DNA of 64,000 nt from Burkholderiales bacterium. Lineage in GTDB: Bacteria; Pseudomonadota; Gammaproteobacteria; Burkholderiales; Burkholderiaceae_C. Position numbers and translations under genes: made by a program. Positions 17,517 to 26,771 of this stretch are shown here, one piece after another (position 1 is the stretch's first letter; the number at the start of each line of letters is the position of its first letter). The DNA lies in assembly GCA_016223165.1 (NCBI GenBank), contig JACRPO010000001.1:62001-126000 (forward strand), read 5' to 3'. The notes under the pieces were generated by a model that was given only the letters and a program-made list of their open reading frames with translations, was not told where the DNA came from and did not search any database.

Positions 17517-18944
17517 TCACAGGGCCCTGCGGTAGGCGCGCACCCAGTCGATCTGCAGCGATTGCGGCAAGGCCGCATCGTCGATGCCGTAGCGCCCGGC
17601 CCAGGAGCCGCCCACGGCGAGATTCAGCAGGATGTGCGCAGGCGCGGCCAGGGTGCCGTCGGGGTAGTTCCAGCGGTAGCTGCGTGTGTAGATCTTGCGG
17701 CCGTCGACGTACATCGTCACCGAGCTGGCGTCCCACTCGGCGCCCACCGTGTGCCAGCCCTCGTTGAACTTGAACGGTGCGGCGTAGTAGGTCCAGCGGG
17801 TGTTGAAGGCCGGGTCGGTGTACGACAGCAGCGAAGTGGTGCCGGAGGGCGACACGACGCCGGAGTGCAGCATGTGCGTGCGGTCCTCGACGCCGTTGTT
17901 CACGAACTCGAAGATGTCGATCTCCGGAGGCCAGGACAGCACGCCGGCGGGCGACACGTCCGAGGTCAGCCAGAACGCCGGCCACATGCCGATGCCGCCG
18001 GGCATCTTCACGCGGGCTTCGAAGTAGCCGTAGCGTGTCGTCCAGTCCGAGCGGATCATTCCCGACTCGTAATAGATGCCGTTCGGATCGTCCGGGGTTG
18101 CCTTGCGCGCGGTGAGGCTCAAGATGCCGCCGGCGATGCCGTGGTTGCGGTTGTCGCGGTAGCGCTGCTTCTCGTCGTTCAGGCGGTCCGTGGTTCCGCC
18201 GCCGTAGATGTAGCGCGTGAACCACTTCGAGCGGTTCAGCTCGGGGCCGTTGAACTCGTCGTTGAATGCGAGCACGTAGCCGGGCGGCACATGCGAGCCG
18301 ACCAGGTTCAGCACGGGCTCGGTCTGCGCGATGGGCTCGCGCGGCGTCAGCGAGACGCTGTCGACCAGCACGCGCGCGCCGCCGGCGCTCACCGTCACCT
18401 CGCCCATGTCGGCGTAGGGCGGGGCCGTGAAGTCGATGCGGTAGCTGCGGAAGTACGTGGCGATGCCCGCGGTGGCCGTGTGGCTGCGGATGATCTCGCT
18501 GGTTGGCCGGCGGAAGCGCATGCTCAGCTGCGCCGGCGCGGCCGCCGAGGTCACGCGCGCCATCACGCGCAAGGTGTACGAAGTGCCCGCGACCAGCCGG
18601 CCGGCGGGGATGCTCTGCGTTGCCGAGCCGTCCACGGCCAGCAACTGCTGGCCGGGGCGCAGCGGGCTCGCGGCCAGCACGGCGTTGCGTGTCGCCCAGT
18701 GGCTCAGCCCGAGGGCGAAGGTGCCGTTGGTGATCAGCTCTGGCGCCAGCTTTTCGGCCGCGGGTTCGGCGGCAGGCGGGTCGTCGGGCGCGTCAGGCGC
18801 TGCAGCAGCGGCCGCGGGTGGCTCCAACACGGCCGATGCGTCCTCAGTGGGCGTCTGCCCGCCGTCTCCGCAGCCGCCGATCAGGACGAGCAGGCCCAGG
18901 GACGGCGCGCACAAGAGCGCCCGTAGCGTGGTGGCAAGGTTCAT
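17517..18944 (-). CDS. GH16 glycanase lipoprotein with carbohydrate-binding-like N-domain
   Basis: 475 residues. The signal ends in a lipobox-like LIGGC (Cys25), followed by a Pro/Ala linker (30-65). A beta-sandwich carbohydrate-binding-like domain follows (about 68-210: ITNGTFALGLSHW through VLVDSVSL). The C-terminal GH16 domain has the catalytic EIDIFE motif (Glu341, Asp343, Glu346). It is probably anchored to a membrane facing the periplasm or cell surface and cuts beta-glycans. It is the second GH16 enzyme of the locus and differs from the Tat-exported one in anchoring and extra domain. The next gene downstream is the TTG-started glycosyltransferase. Confidence 0.9.
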   Translation of the reverse strand: MNLATTLRALLCAPSLGLLVLIGGCGDGGQTPTEDASAVLEPPAAAAAAPDAPDDPPAAEPAAEKLAPELITNGTFALGLSHWATRNAVLAASPLRPGQQLLAVDGSATQSIPAGRLVAGTSYTLRVMARVTSAAAPAQLSMRFRRPTSEIIRSHTATAGIATYFRSYRIDFTAPPYADMGEVTVSAGGARVLVDSVSLTPREPIAQTEPVLNLVGSHVPPGYVLAFNDEFNGPELNRSKWFTRYIYGGGTTDRLNDEKQRYRDNRNHGIAGGILSLTARKATPDDPNGIYYESGMIRSDWTTRYGYFEARVKMPGGIGMWPAFWLTSDVSPAGVLSWPPEIDIFEFVNNGVEDRTHMLHSGVVSPSGTTSLLSYTDPAFNTRWTYYAAPFKFNEGWHTVGAEWDASSVTMYVDGRKIYTRSYRWNYPDGTLAAPAHILLNLAVGGSWAGRYGIDDAALPQSLQIDWVRAYRRAL

Positions 18945-19421
18945 GAGTGGGTGTGTCGGGAGGTCGGGGCCGCAGGAGCGGCACTGGCATGCATGCCGAT
19001 GTGCCGGCGGCGCGCTGCGAGCCGAAGGACCGGGCCGCGAGACGCCACGGCGGCGGACTCTCGCGGATGGGCCACCCGACGGCGTTCAGAAACGTAAGGG
19101 CGCTCGGAGAGAAGCGAGTCGGCGCGCCTCTGTGCGCCAGCGCACGGAGCGCGCCTGCGCCCTGTGGCAGCGTGCGAGGCGGGGTGCGCGTGGCCTGCGC
19201 GCGAATCGGCGCCCGCGTTTTCCAGCGGCGCCGCCGGGCTATGCGGCGGCAAACGCAACTGGGTACAAAGAGGGGCGCACCCTGCACGGCCGGGTGCGCT
19301 GAACTGTGGCGAAGTGCACGGACTCCCGCCGCCGAGGCTCCTGCGCGCTCCTACGCGCTCCTACGCGCGCGGGCGCATCCGGGTGCCCGCCGGCGCGCGC
19401 TCGGCAACTCGCCTGCCGGCG
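18945..19421 (-). other. 477 bp gap upstream of the lipoprotein GH16 gene
   Basis: No convincing gene. It must hold the promoter of the minus-strand GH16 gene. It contains a near-perfect palindrome (19131-19146) and, around 19338-19374, a short repeated motif GCTCCTACGC. No terminator-like hairpin with a T-run was found. Confidence 0.6.
19131..19146. promoter_or_regulatory. Candidate Crp/Fnr-type operator palindrome
   Basis: TGTGCGC-CA-GCGCACG has 6 bp perfect arms. Almost the same sequence occurs at 20280-20295 beside the Crp/Fnr gene. It lies 187 bp before the GH16 lipoprotein start. Crp/Fnr sites often begin with TGTG and end with CACA, so binding by the neighbouring regulator is plausible but unproven; GC-rich DNA makes chance likely. 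Confidence 0.35.
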
Positions 19422-20276
19422 CTATGCGGTCATGAGCGGGGTGTACACGCGCTTGCTGCCCGCAGGCAGGGCAGCGTGGTCACGATCGGGGCGCCGGCGC
19501 GGGCCCTCACGGCCTTTGCGCTCGCCGGGCTCGCCCATCCCTTCGCGATAGGCCAGCCGGTCCGCGCCGTAGCAGCTGCAGGCGTGCGCCTCCAGCGCCG
19601 ACCGGTCGAGCACGCTCAGCTCGCCGCGGTGATAACGGATGATGCCGCGCGCCTGCAGGGCGCCGGCGGCCACCGTGACGCCGACGCGGCGCACGCCGAG
19701 CATGGCGGCGATGCCCTCGTGCGTGACCCGGAAGCGGTCGGCTTGCGCGCGGTCGTGGCACATCAGCAGCCAGCGCGCCAGGCGCGAGCCGAGGTCGTGG
19801 TAGCGCTGGCAGGCCGAGGCGATGGCCCACTGACGCATGAGGACGTAGGCGTAGCGGTCGAGCAGGCGTTGCAGCGCGGGGTTGCGCGCCAGCTCGCGCA
19901 GAAAAGGCGCGCGGCCGATGCGCCAGGCCTGGCCCGGGCCCTGCACCACGGCGCGCACGGGCGCCGCGGTCACCCCGAGTACCAGTTGCACGCCGAGCAT
20001 GCCTTCGCGGCCAACCATGCCGACCTCGACGCCGTCGCCATGGTCCACCTGCGTGATCAGCGAGATGAACCCCCGCACCGGGAACAGCACCGAACTCGTG
20101 GGCGCGCCGGCGTCGCGCAGCAGCACCTCCGAGGGCACCAGCGGCACCGGCTCGCACAGGGCGAGCAGGCGCTTGCGGTCGCTGCGCGCCAGCGCCGCGA
20201 TCAGGTGGTTCTCGGCCTCCGCCAACGTCTGTGCCCCTGCGCCAGACGATGAGCATCGGGCGATGCCCCGCGGCAT
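19422..20276 (-). CDS. Crp/Fnr-family transcriptional regulator (second copy)
   Basis: 284 residues from ATG 20276. A TTG at 20225 (267 residues) has AGGGG eight bases upstream and gives a start typical of the family, so the shorter form may be right. It has a cyclic-nucleotide-like beta-barrel (about 40-155) and a winged-helix segment with VTHEGIAAMLGVRRVGV. It is a distant paralogue of the regulator at 11365 and shares the same helix spacing. The last 35 residues are Arg/Pro-rich and unlike the family. It lies just outside the exopolysaccharide locus and may act on the GH16 lipoprotein gene. Confidence 0.8.
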   Translation of the reverse strand: MPRGIARCSSSGAGAQTLAEAENHLIAALARSDRKRLLALCEPVPLVPSEVLLRDAGAPTSSVLFPVRGFISLITQVDHGDGVEVGMVGREGMLGVQLVLGVTAAPVRAVVQGPGQAWRIGRAPFLRELARNPALQRLLDRYAYVLMRQWAIASACQRYHDLGSRLARWLLMCHDRAQADRFRVTHEGIAAMLGVRRVGVTVAAGALQARGIIRYHRGELSVLDRSALEAHACSCYGADRLAYREGMGEPGERKGREGPRRRPDRDHAALPAGSKRVYTPLMTA

Positions 20277-20279
20277 GTC

Positions 20280-20295
20280 TGTGCGCCTGCGCACA
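20280..20295. promoter_or_regulatory. Candidate Crp/Fnr-type operator palindrome
   Basis: TGTGCGC-CT-GCGCACA is a perfect 7 bp inverted repeat placed just upstream of the ATG (or 55 bp before the TTG) of the Crp/Fnr gene. It matches the palindrome at 19131-19146 except at three of 16 positions or fewer. Autoregulation is a reasonable guess. Confidence 0.4.
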
Positions 20296-20324
20296 CAGCG
20301 CCGCAGCGCCATGCCGCACGCCGG

Positions 20325-21044
20325 TCAGCCCGGATTCGCAGCCGCCGCCAGGCGCAGCATCGTCGCCGCATAGCCCGGTGCCGTCGGCTCGTGCATGAAG
20401 TAGATGAACGCTTCGCGCCAGCGCGCCGCCGCGATGCGGCCGAGCCAGTCGGCGAGCTCGGCTTCGGTGTAGTTCTCCAGCCGCAGCCGCAGGTAGCCCC
20501 AGGGCACCGTCTCGACGAGCGGCGGCGTGGCGCCGTCCTCGCGCTCCGAGAGGCAGAGCGCGGCGCCGGCAGCGCCCAGCGCGGCGTAGACCTCGTCGTC
20601 GAACCAGCTCTCGTGCCTGAACTCGAAGGTGGCGCGGTGGTCGGCGGGCAGCACGGCGAGGAAGTCCGTGAGGCGCGCCAGGTCCTTCTTGAGGAAGGGC
20701 GGCAGCTGAAAGAGCACGGGCCCGCGCTTGTCGGAGAGGCTCGCCAGGTTCTTGTAGAGGTACCCCACCGACTCGGCTGCGTCGTCGGCCTTCAGCCGCG
20801 CGTCGTGCGTGATGCGGCGCGAGGCCTTGATGGCGAAGCGGAACGTTGCCGGCGTCGCTTCGGCCCAATGCGCCAGCACGCTCGCCTTGGGCATGCGGTA
20901 GAAGGTGTTGTTGATCTCGACCGTGGGCAGGCGCTCGGCGTACCACGCGAGCATCGCGTCGGCAGCGATCTTCTGCGGGTAGAAGCTGCCCTTCCACTCG
21001 TCGTAGGCGTAGCCGCTGGCACCGGCCCACAGCTGCAGGGTCAT
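20325..21044 (-). CDS. DUF72 family protein
   Basis: 239 residues, full length for the family. Segments LWAGASGYAYDEWKGSFYP, VEINNTFYRMP, FAIKASRRITH and EFRHESWF are the conserved blocks of DUF72, a TIM-barrel-like family (YecE type) of unknown biochemical role. Cytoplasmic, no signal. The start lies 16 bp downstream of the CAT tRNA on the same strand, so it could be read from the tRNA promoter. The Crp/Fnr gene follows after a short gap. Confidence 0.93.
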   Translation of the reverse strand: MTLQLWAGASGYAYDEWKGSFYPQKIAADAMLAWYAERLPTVEINNTFYRMPKASVLAHWAEATPATFRFAIKASRRITHDARLKADDAAESVGYLYKNLASLSDKRGPVLFQLPPFLKKDLARLTDFLAVLPADHRATFEFRHESWFDDEVYAALGAAGAALCLSEREDGATPPLVETVPWGYLRLRLENYTEAELADWLGRIAAARWREAFIYFMHEPTAPGYAATMLRLAAAANPG

Positions 21045-21060
21045 CGCTCGTCAACCAGGG

Positions 21061-21136
21061 TGGTAGGCCGTGTTGGGATCGAACCAACGACCAAAGGATT
21101 ATGAGTCCTCTGCTCTAACCACTGAGCTAACGGCCC
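21061..21136 (-). tRNA. tRNA with CAT anticodon, probably tRNA-Ile2 (may be annotated tRNA-Met)
   Basis: 76 nt cloverleaf with encoded CCA. The anticodon loop reads CTCATAA with a GAGGA/TCCTT stem. The acceptor is GGGCCGT/ACGGCCT with a G1-U72 pair and A73. The body is much closer to E. coli tRNA-Ile2 (ileX: TTAGCTCAGTGGTTAGAGCAG, then TTGGTCG-TGGTTC) than to elongator tRNA-Met. It carries C4-G69 and C5-G68, reported as positive determinants for the TilS lysidine enzyme. A TACACT -10-like box lies about 20 bases upstream (21156-21161). Confidence 0.85.
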
Positions 21137-21202
21137 GCTCGCGAAAGGGTCGGGCAGTGTAGCGGCCGCCTGCGCCTATTTGTCGGTCGCCAATTTGTCG
21201 GT

Positions 21203-22258
21203 CTACTTGTAGCTCAGCGCGTGCCCGACCAGCCGTGCCGTGATGTCGACGATCTGGATCATGCGTTCGTAGGGCATGCGCGTCGGGCCGATGACGCCGA
21301 GCGTGCCGACGATGCGGCCGTCGACCTCGTAGGGCGCCGTCACCACCGAGAGCTGCTCGTAGGGCACGACCTGGCTCTCGCCGCCGATGAAGATGCGCAC
21401 GCCTTCGGCCCGGCTGCTCACGTCGAGCAGGCGCATGAGCTGCGTCTTCTGCTCGAAGAGGTCGAACAGGCGCCTGAGGCTGCCCATGTCCTGCCCGAAG
21501 TCCTGCACGCCCAGCAGGTTGCGCTCGCCGGAGATGACCACCTGTTCGGCGCTGTCGCCGACGGCCTCGCTGCCGGCTTCGACGGCGGCCTGCATCAGCG
21601 CCGCGATCTCGCCGCGCAACGCGTCGACCTCGCTCTTCAGGCGCTCGCGCACCTCCTCGAGCGCGAGGCCGGCGTAGTGCGCGTTGACGTGGTGCGTGGC
21701 CTCGGCGAGCTCGGCGACGCTGTGGTCATGCGCGGTGAAGACGACGCGGTTCTGCACGTCGCCGTCGGGCGAGACGAGGATCACGAGCACACGCCGCTCG
21801 CCCAGGCGCAGGAACTCGATGTGGTGGAAGACGCCGGCCTTGCGCGGCGCGCTCACCACGCCGACATAGCTCGAAAGGCTCGACAGCAGCGAGGCGGCCT
21901 GCGCGATGACACGCTGCGGCTGGTCGGGGTGCAGCTGCTCGCGCAACTGCTCGTGCATGAGGTCGCGTGCGGCCACGAGCTCCTGGCTCGCCGGCTCCAG
22001 CTCCGACAGCGGGCGCACCGTGAGCATGGTGTCGACGAAGAGCCGGTAGCCGCGCGCCGTGGGCACGCGCCCGGCGCTGGTGTGCGGGCTGGCGATGAGG
22101 CCCAGCTCCTCGAGGTCGGCCATCACGTTGCGGATGGTCGCCGGCGACAGGTCGAGCCCCGAGGCGCGCGACAGCGTGCGCGAGCCGACCGGCTGACCGT
22201 CGGCGATGTAGCGCTCGACCAGCGTCTTCAACAGCGAGCGGGCTCGGTCGTCCAGCAT
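21203..22258 (-). CDS. hrcA: Heat-inducible transcription repressor HrcA
   Basis: 351 residues. The N-terminal winged helix ([54 protein letters not shown]) and the C-terminal [15 protein letters not shown] segment are diagnostic. HrcA represses groE and dnaK operons by binding CIRCE elements and is kept folded by GroEL. I see no CIRCE element near it, so its targets lie elsewhere. It is divergent from nadK across about 97 bp, the usual Burkholderiales arrangement, and the CAT tRNA lies 66 bp downstream. Confidence 0.97.
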   Translation of the reverse strand: MLDDRARSLLKTLVERYIADGQPVGSRTLSRASGLDLSPATIRNVMADLEELGLIASPHTSAGRVPTARGYRLFVDTMLTVRPLSELEPASQELVAARDLMHEQLREQLHPDQPQRVIAQAASLLSSLSSYVGVVSAPRKAGVFHHIEFLRLGERRVLVILVSPDGDVQNRVVFTAHDHSVAELAEATHHVNAHYAGLALEEVRERLKSEVDALRGEIAALMQAAVEAGSEAVGDSAEQVVISGERNLLGVQDFGQDMGSLRRLFDLFEQKTQLMRLLDVSSRAEGVRIFIGGESQVVPYEQLSVVTAPYEVDGRIVGTLGVIGPTRMPYERMIQIVDITARLVGHALSYK

Positions 22259-22355
22259 GGGCGGTCATTGTAAGGAGACGCCCCGTCGGCGAAGGCCGAA
22301 AGCGCAGGCGCGGAACGCCCACGCACCCCGCGTTTTCGAGGGGCCCTATGGTCTA

Positions 22356-23318
22356 ATGCCTCGCATGCCGAAGGCGTTTCGACATGCGGCCATCGTGGGC
22401 AAGTTCCAGGCGCGGGGCATCGCCCCAGTGCTGGAGGAGATCGCGCATTTCCTCACCAGCCGCGGCCTCGACGTCATCTTCGAGCGCGAGACGGCGCAGG
22501 CGATGGGCGCGATCGGCGCCGTCGGCGAGCACGGTGCCGGCCGCATCGGCGAGATCGGCGGCCTGGGCGGGTTCGAGGCGATGAGCGCCGAAGAGATCGG
22601 GCGGCGCTGCGACATCGCCATCGTCGTCGGCGGCGACGGCACGATGCTCGGCTTCGCGCGCGAGATGGCGCGCTTCCAGGTGCCGCTGGTGGGCATCAAC
22701 GCCGGGCGGCTCGGCTTCATCACCGACATCCCGATCGACCGCTACAAGGAGAGCCTGGCACCCATCCTCGACGGCGACTACGAGGAAGAGCACCGCTCGA
22801 TGCTCGAGGGCGGCGTGTGGCGCCAGAGTGACGGGCAAAGTGACGAGGTCTGCGAGCGCATCTTCGAGGGCCTGTCGCTCAACGACGTGGTCGTCAGCCG
22901 CGGCGGCACGGCCGGCATGGTGGAGCTGCGCGTCGATGTCGGCGACGACTTCGTCGCCAACCTGCGCGCCGACGGCCTCATCGTCTCCACGCCCACGGGC
23001 AGCACGGCCTACGCGCTCTCGGCCGGCGGGCCCATCCTGCACCCGGCCATCGGCGGCTGGGTGGTGGTGCCCATCGCCTCGCACACGCTGTCGAACCGGC
23101 CGATCGTGCTGCCCGACTCGGGCGAGGTGCGCATCGGCATCGTCGCCGGCAAGGACGTGTCGGCGAGCTTCGACATGCACAACCTCGCCAGCTTGCTGCA
23201 CGGCGACCAGATCCGCGTGCGCCGCTCGGCGCACCAGGTGCGCTTCCTGCACCCGCGCGGCTGGAGCTACTACGCCACGCTCAGGCGCAAGCTGCGCTGG
23301 TACGAAGGGGGCGTGTAG
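22356..23318 (+). CDS. nadK: NAD kinase
   Basis: 320 residues from ATG 22356 (a second ATG at 22365 is equally possible; GAGGGG lies 12 bases before the first). Phosphorylates NAD to NADP with ATP or polyphosphate. The GGDGT motif is at residues 92-96, with the downstream NGIN-type region ([12 protein letters not shown]) and the [13 protein letters not shown] and [16 protein letters not shown] blocks. The gene is divergent from hrcA. Its TAG stop is immediately followed by the recN ATG, so the two are cotranscribed. Confidence 0.97.
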   Translation: MPRMPKAFRHAAIVGKFQARGIAPVLEEIAHFLTSRGLDVIFERETAQAMGAIGAVGEHGAGRIGEIGGLGGFEAMSAEEIGRRCDIAIVVGGDGTMLGFAREMARFQVPLVGINAGRLGFITDIPIDRYKESLAPILDGDYEEEHRSMLEGGVWRQSDGQSDEVCERIFEGLSLNDVVVSRGGTAGMVELRVDVGDDFVANLRADGLIVSTPTGSTAYALSAGGPILHPAIGGWVVVPIASHTLSNRPIVLPDSGEVRIGIVAGKDVSASFDMHNLASLLHGDQIRVRRSAHQVRFLHPRGWSYYATLRRKLRWYEGGV

Positions 23319-25100
23319 ATGCTGCGCCGCCTCGCCCTGCGCGACGTGGTCATCGTCGCCGAGCTCGAGGTCGAGCTCGGTGCCGGCTTCACCGTGCTCA
23401 CCGGCGAGACGGGGGCGGGCAAGTCGATCCTCGTCGATGCGCTGCAGCTCGCGCTCGGCGGCCGTGCCGAGGCGACGCTGGTGCGCGAGGGCGCCGCGCG
23501 CGCCGAGGTGAGCGCCGAGTTCGAGATGCCGGCGGCGCTGCGGCCCTGGCTGGAGGCGGCCGGCTTCGACGTCCGTGACGGCGAAGACGGCGACACGCTG
23601 CTGCTGCGCCGCACCGTCGACGCGCAGGGCAAGAGCCGCGCCTGGGTGAACGGCAGCCCGGCCACGGTGACGCAGCTGCGCGAGGCGGCCGAGTGGCTGG
23701 TTGACATCCATGGCCAGCATGCCTGGCAGAGCCTGACGCGGCCGCCGGCCGTGCGCGCGCTGCTCGACGGGCAGGCGGGCATCGACACGCAGGCGCTGGC
23801 GAGCACCTGGAAGGCCTGGCGCGAGGCGCAGGCCAGGCGCGACGAGGCGGTGGCGCAGCGCGACGCGCTGGCGCGCGACCGCGAGCGCCTGGCCTGGCAG
23901 GTGGCCGAGCTCGACAAGCTCGCGCCCGGCGCCGACGAGTGGGAAACGCTCAACGCCGAGCACCAGCGCGTGGCCCATGGGCAGGCGCTGATCGACGGTG
24001 CGCGTGCGGCGCTGGCCGCGGTGAGCGAGGAGGAGCCGAGCGCAGGCAGCCTCGCCGGCCGCGCCGCCGACGCGCTTGCCGAGGTGACGCGCTACGACGC
24101 CGCGCTCGAATCGGTGCTCGAGGTGCTGCGCGGCGCGCAGGCGCAGCTCGAGGATGCGGCGCACACGCTCGCGGCCTACCTCGGCCGCGCCGAGCCCGAC
24201 CCGCAGCGCCTGGCCGAGCTCGACGCGCGCCTGGCGGCCTGGGTCGGCCAGGCGCGCCGCTACCGGCGCTCGCCGGCGGAGCTGCCGGCGCTGCTGGCGC
24301 AGTGGAAGCAGGAGCTGGCCGGCCTCGACGCCGCCGCCGATGTCGAAGCGCTTCAGCAGGCCGCCGACGAGGCCGGGCGCGCCTGGCGCGCCGAGGCCGA
24401 GCGCATCTCGCGCCAACGCAAGCGCGCCGCCGGGCCGCTGGCGGCGGCCGTGACGGCGGCGATGCAGCAGCTCGGCATGGCCGGCGGGCGCTTCGAGGTG
24501 GTGCTCGTGCCGCAGGATGAGCCGCAGTCCTTCGGCCTCGAGAGCGTGGAGCTGCGCGTGGCCGGGCACGCCGGCAGCACGCCGCGCGCGCTGGCCAAGG
24601 TGGCCTCGGGCGGCGAGTTGTCGCGGCTTGCGCTGGCGATTGCGGTGACGACCGCGGTGACGACGGCGGTGACGACGGCGCAGCAGCCGCGCGACGGGGC
24701 CGGTGCCGGCCGCCGCGGGGGTTCCGCGGCCAGCGCGGCCAGCCCGGCGACGCTGATCTTCGACGAGATCGACGCCGGCGTCGGCGGCACCGTCGCCGAC
24801 AGCGTCGGCCGCCTGATGAAGCAGCTCGGCGCCAGCGCGCAGGTGCTGGCCGTCACCCACCTGGCACAGGTGGCCGCCTGCGCCGACCATCACCTCGTCG
24901 TGAGCAAGGCGCTGACCGAGACACAGAAGGGCGCGCAGACCCTGTCGGCGCTGCAGGCTGTGGAGGGCGAGGCGCGCGTGGCCGAGATCGCGCGCATGCT
25001 CGGCGGCGAGCGCCTCTCGGGCACGGCGCACGCGCAGGCGATGCTCGGTGCGCAGGGCAACGGCGCCGCCGGCAAGGGGACCCGGGAGAAGGCGCGATGA
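23319..25100 (+). CDS. recN: DNA repair protein RecN
   Basis: 593 residues. SMC-like ATPase for double-strand break repair. Walker A GETGAGKS is at residues 29-36, a long central coiled coil rich in Ala/Arg/Glu (about 150-400) follows, then the ABC signature SGGELSR (about 428) and Walker B IFDEIDAGVGG. Between signature and Walker B there is an unusual Ala/Thr then Gly/Ala-rich insertion of roughly 25-30 residues, including VTTA repeated three times from residue 443. The usual RecN has only a short link there. It follows nadK without a gap. Confidence 0.96.
   Translation: MLRRLALRDVVIVAELEVELGAGFTVLTGETGAGKSILVDALQLALGGRAEATLVREGAARAEVSAEFEMPAALRPWLEAAGFDVRDGEDGDTLLLRRTVDAQGKSRAWVNGSPATVTQLREAAEWLVDIHGQHAWQSLTRPPAVRALLDGQAGIDTQALASTWKAWREAQARRDEAVAQRDALARDRERLAWQVAELDKLAPGADEWETLNAEHQRVAHGQALIDGARAALAAVSEEEPSAGSLAGRAADALAEVTRYDAALESVLEVLRGAQAQLEDAAHTLAAYLGRAEPDPQRLAELDARLAAWVGQARRYRRSPAELPALLAQWKQELAGLDAAADVEALQQAADEAGRAWRAEAERISRQRKRAAGPLAAAVTAAMQQLGMAGGRFEVVLVPQDEPQSFGLESVELRVAGHAGSTPRALAKVASGGELSRLALAIAVTTAVTTAVTTAQQPRDGAGAGRRGGSAASAASPATLIFDEIDAGVGGTVADSVGRLMKQLGASAQVLAVTHLAQVAACADHHLVVSKALTETQKGAQTLSALQAVEGEARVAEIARMLGGERLSGTAHAQAMLGAQGNGAAGKGTREKAR
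24642..24680 (+). repeat. 12 bp tandem repeat inside recN
   Basis: GCGGTGACGACC/G is repeated three times plus a partial copy. It stays in frame and encodes AVTT repeats in the head domain, in a place where RecN proteins normally have a short loop. Confidence 0.85.
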
Positions 25101-25141
25101 GAGGTGCTGCCCCCAACCGGGCACACGCCTAGGGAGCGGCC

Positions 25142-26041
25142 GTGAGCGAGTGGATGCCTATCGGCCCGGAGGACCGCCAGGACGTGGTGCTCATCACCGG
25201 CATCTCGGGGTCGGGCAAGTCGGTGGCGCTGCATGCGCTGGAGGATGCCGGCTACTTCTGCGTCGACAACCTGCCCCCGGAGCTGCTGCGCGACTTCATC
25301 CGGCTCGAGCACCAGCGCTTCACGCACCGCGTGGCGGTGGCGGTGGACGTGCGCACGGCGGCCTCGCTGCCGCACTTGGTGCCGTTAATCGACTCGCTGC
25401 GCGGCGAGGGCATGCACGTGCGCTCGATCTTCCTCGACGCCAGCAACGATGCGCTGCTGCGGCGCTATTCCGAGACGCGGCGGCCGCACCCGCTCACCGC
25501 GCTCGGCGGCGAGCGCGACTCGGCGCGCGCCCTCGCCGAGGCCATCGACCTCGAGCGCCAGCTGCTCGCTGACCTGCGCGAGGTGTCCACCGTCATCGAC
25601 ACCAGCCAGCTGCGCCCGGCCGTGCTGAGGAGCTGGGTGCGCAGCCTCGTCGGCGCGCGCGATTCGGAGCTGACGCTCGTCTTCGAGAGCTTCGCCTACA
25701 AGCACGGCGTGCCGCTCGATGCCGACTACGTGTTCGACGTGCGCGTGCTGCCCAATCCGTACTACGTGCGCGAGCTGCGTCCGCTCACCGGGCGCGATGC
25801 GCCGGTGGCCTCGTACCTCGACGCGCAACCCGAGGCCAAGGAGATGCTGGCGCAGATCCACGCCTTCGTGCAGCGCTGGCTGCCCTCGTTCGAGGATGAC
25901 CAGCGCAGCTACCTCACCGTGGCCATCGGCTGCACGGGCGGGCAGCACCGCTCGGTGTATGCGGTGGAGTGGCTGGCGCGGCAGTTCGAGCCGCGCCACG
26001 CCACGCTGGTGCGGCATCGCGAGCTGGATGCAAGGGAATGA
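25142..26041 (+). CDS. rapZ: RNase adapter protein RapZ (YvcJ family)
   Basis: 299 residues from GTG with AGGGAG seven bases upstream. The P-loop GISGSGKS is at residues 20-27. The C-terminal [22 protein letters not shown] and [12 protein letters not shown] blocks are the diagnostic RapZ/YvcJ signature. In enterobacteria RapZ binds GlcN6P and guides RNase E to GlmZ; in betaproteobacteria its role is less defined. It lies 41 bp downstream of recN. The region after it carries a GC-rich intergenic element before the Lon-domain gene. Confidence 0.96.
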   Translation: MSEWMPIGPEDRQDVVLITGISGSGKSVALHALEDAGYFCVDNLPPELLRDFIRLEHQRFTHRVAVAVDVRTAASLPHLVPLIDSLRGEGMHVRSIFLDASNDALLRRYSETRRPHPLTALGGERDSARALAEAIDLERQLLADLREVSTVIDTSQLRPAVLRSWVRSLVGARDSELTLVFESFAYKHGVPLDADYVFDVRVLPNPYYVRELRPLTGRDAPVASYLDAQPEAKEMLAQIHAFVQRWLPSFEDDQRSYLTVAIGCTGGQHRSVYAVEWLARQFEPRHATLVRHRELDARE

Positions 26042-26114
26042 GCGCTGCCGGGCCGCTCCGAAGGCGCTCGCTCCCCCTGGCGGGGAGGACTGCGCGCGGG
26101 CCGATGGAGGCCTC

Positions 26115-26753
26115 ATGAGCCAGGCTGCAACGGCGCGGCCCTTGCCGCAGCCCTTGTCACTGTTCCCGCTGAACCTGGTGCTCTTCCCGGAGGCGGTGCT
26201 GGTGCTGCGTATCTTCGAGCCGCGTTATCTCGACCTCGTCAGCGAATGCCTGAAAAGCGGCAGCACCTTCGGCGTGGTGTGCCTGAAGCGCGGCAATGAG
26301 AGCACGCGCAGCGCTTCCAGGGTCGCCTTCGAGAGCGTGGGCGTGGCGGCGCGCATCGACGATGTCGATGCCGAGCAGGCCGGCATCCTGCGCGTGCGCT
26401 GCACCGGGCTCTCCCGCTTCCGGCTGCAGGGGCCGGCCTGGCAGCGCGACGACGGGTTGTGGCAGAGCGCCGCCGAAGTCATCGCCGACGACCCGAAGCG
26501 CTCGCCGGGCCCGGCGATGCTGCAGACGGTGAAGGCGCTCGGCGAGGCCATCCGCAAGCTGCAGCAGCTGGAGAAGGCACCCTTCGCCGAGCCCTACCGC
26601 CTGGACGATGCCGGCTGGGTGGCCAACCGCTGGTGCGAGTTGCTGCCGGTGCCGCTGGCGGCCAAGCAGAAGCTGATGGAGCTGGCCGATCCGGTGATCC
26701 GCCTGTCCATCGTCGACGGCTACTTGCGCGACAAGAAGGTCGTGCTCGGCTGA
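26115..26753 (+). CDS. Lon protease N-terminal (substrate-binding) domain protein
   Basis: 212 residues. The sequence LSLFPLNLVLFPEAVLVLRIFEPRYLDLV matches the LON substrate-binding (PUA-like) domain found alone in many proteobacteria, without ATPase or peptidase domains. The ATG follows GGAGG by four bases. It is cytoplasmic with no signal. Its role as an adapter or chaperone is a guess from the domain. It converges with mutY, whose stop lies 18 bp away. Confidence 0.9.
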   Translation: MSQAATARPLPQPLSLFPLNLVLFPEAVLVLRIFEPRYLDLVSECLKSGSTFGVVCLKRGNESTRSASRVAFESVGVAARIDDVDAEQAGILRVRCTGLSRFRLQGPAWQRDDGLWQSAAEVIADDPKRSPGPAMLQTVKALGEAIRKLQQLEKAPFAEPYRLDDAGWVANRWCELLPVPLAAKQKLMELADPVIRLSIVDGYLRDKKVVLG

Positions 26754-26771
26754 ACCGCTGCCGCTGCGCCT

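Noticed and set aside
18844..19287. Minus-strand open frame in the gap upstream of the lipoprotein GH16 gene
   Set aside because: Pro/Arg-rich, no ribosome site, overlaps the GH16 start; looks like noise.
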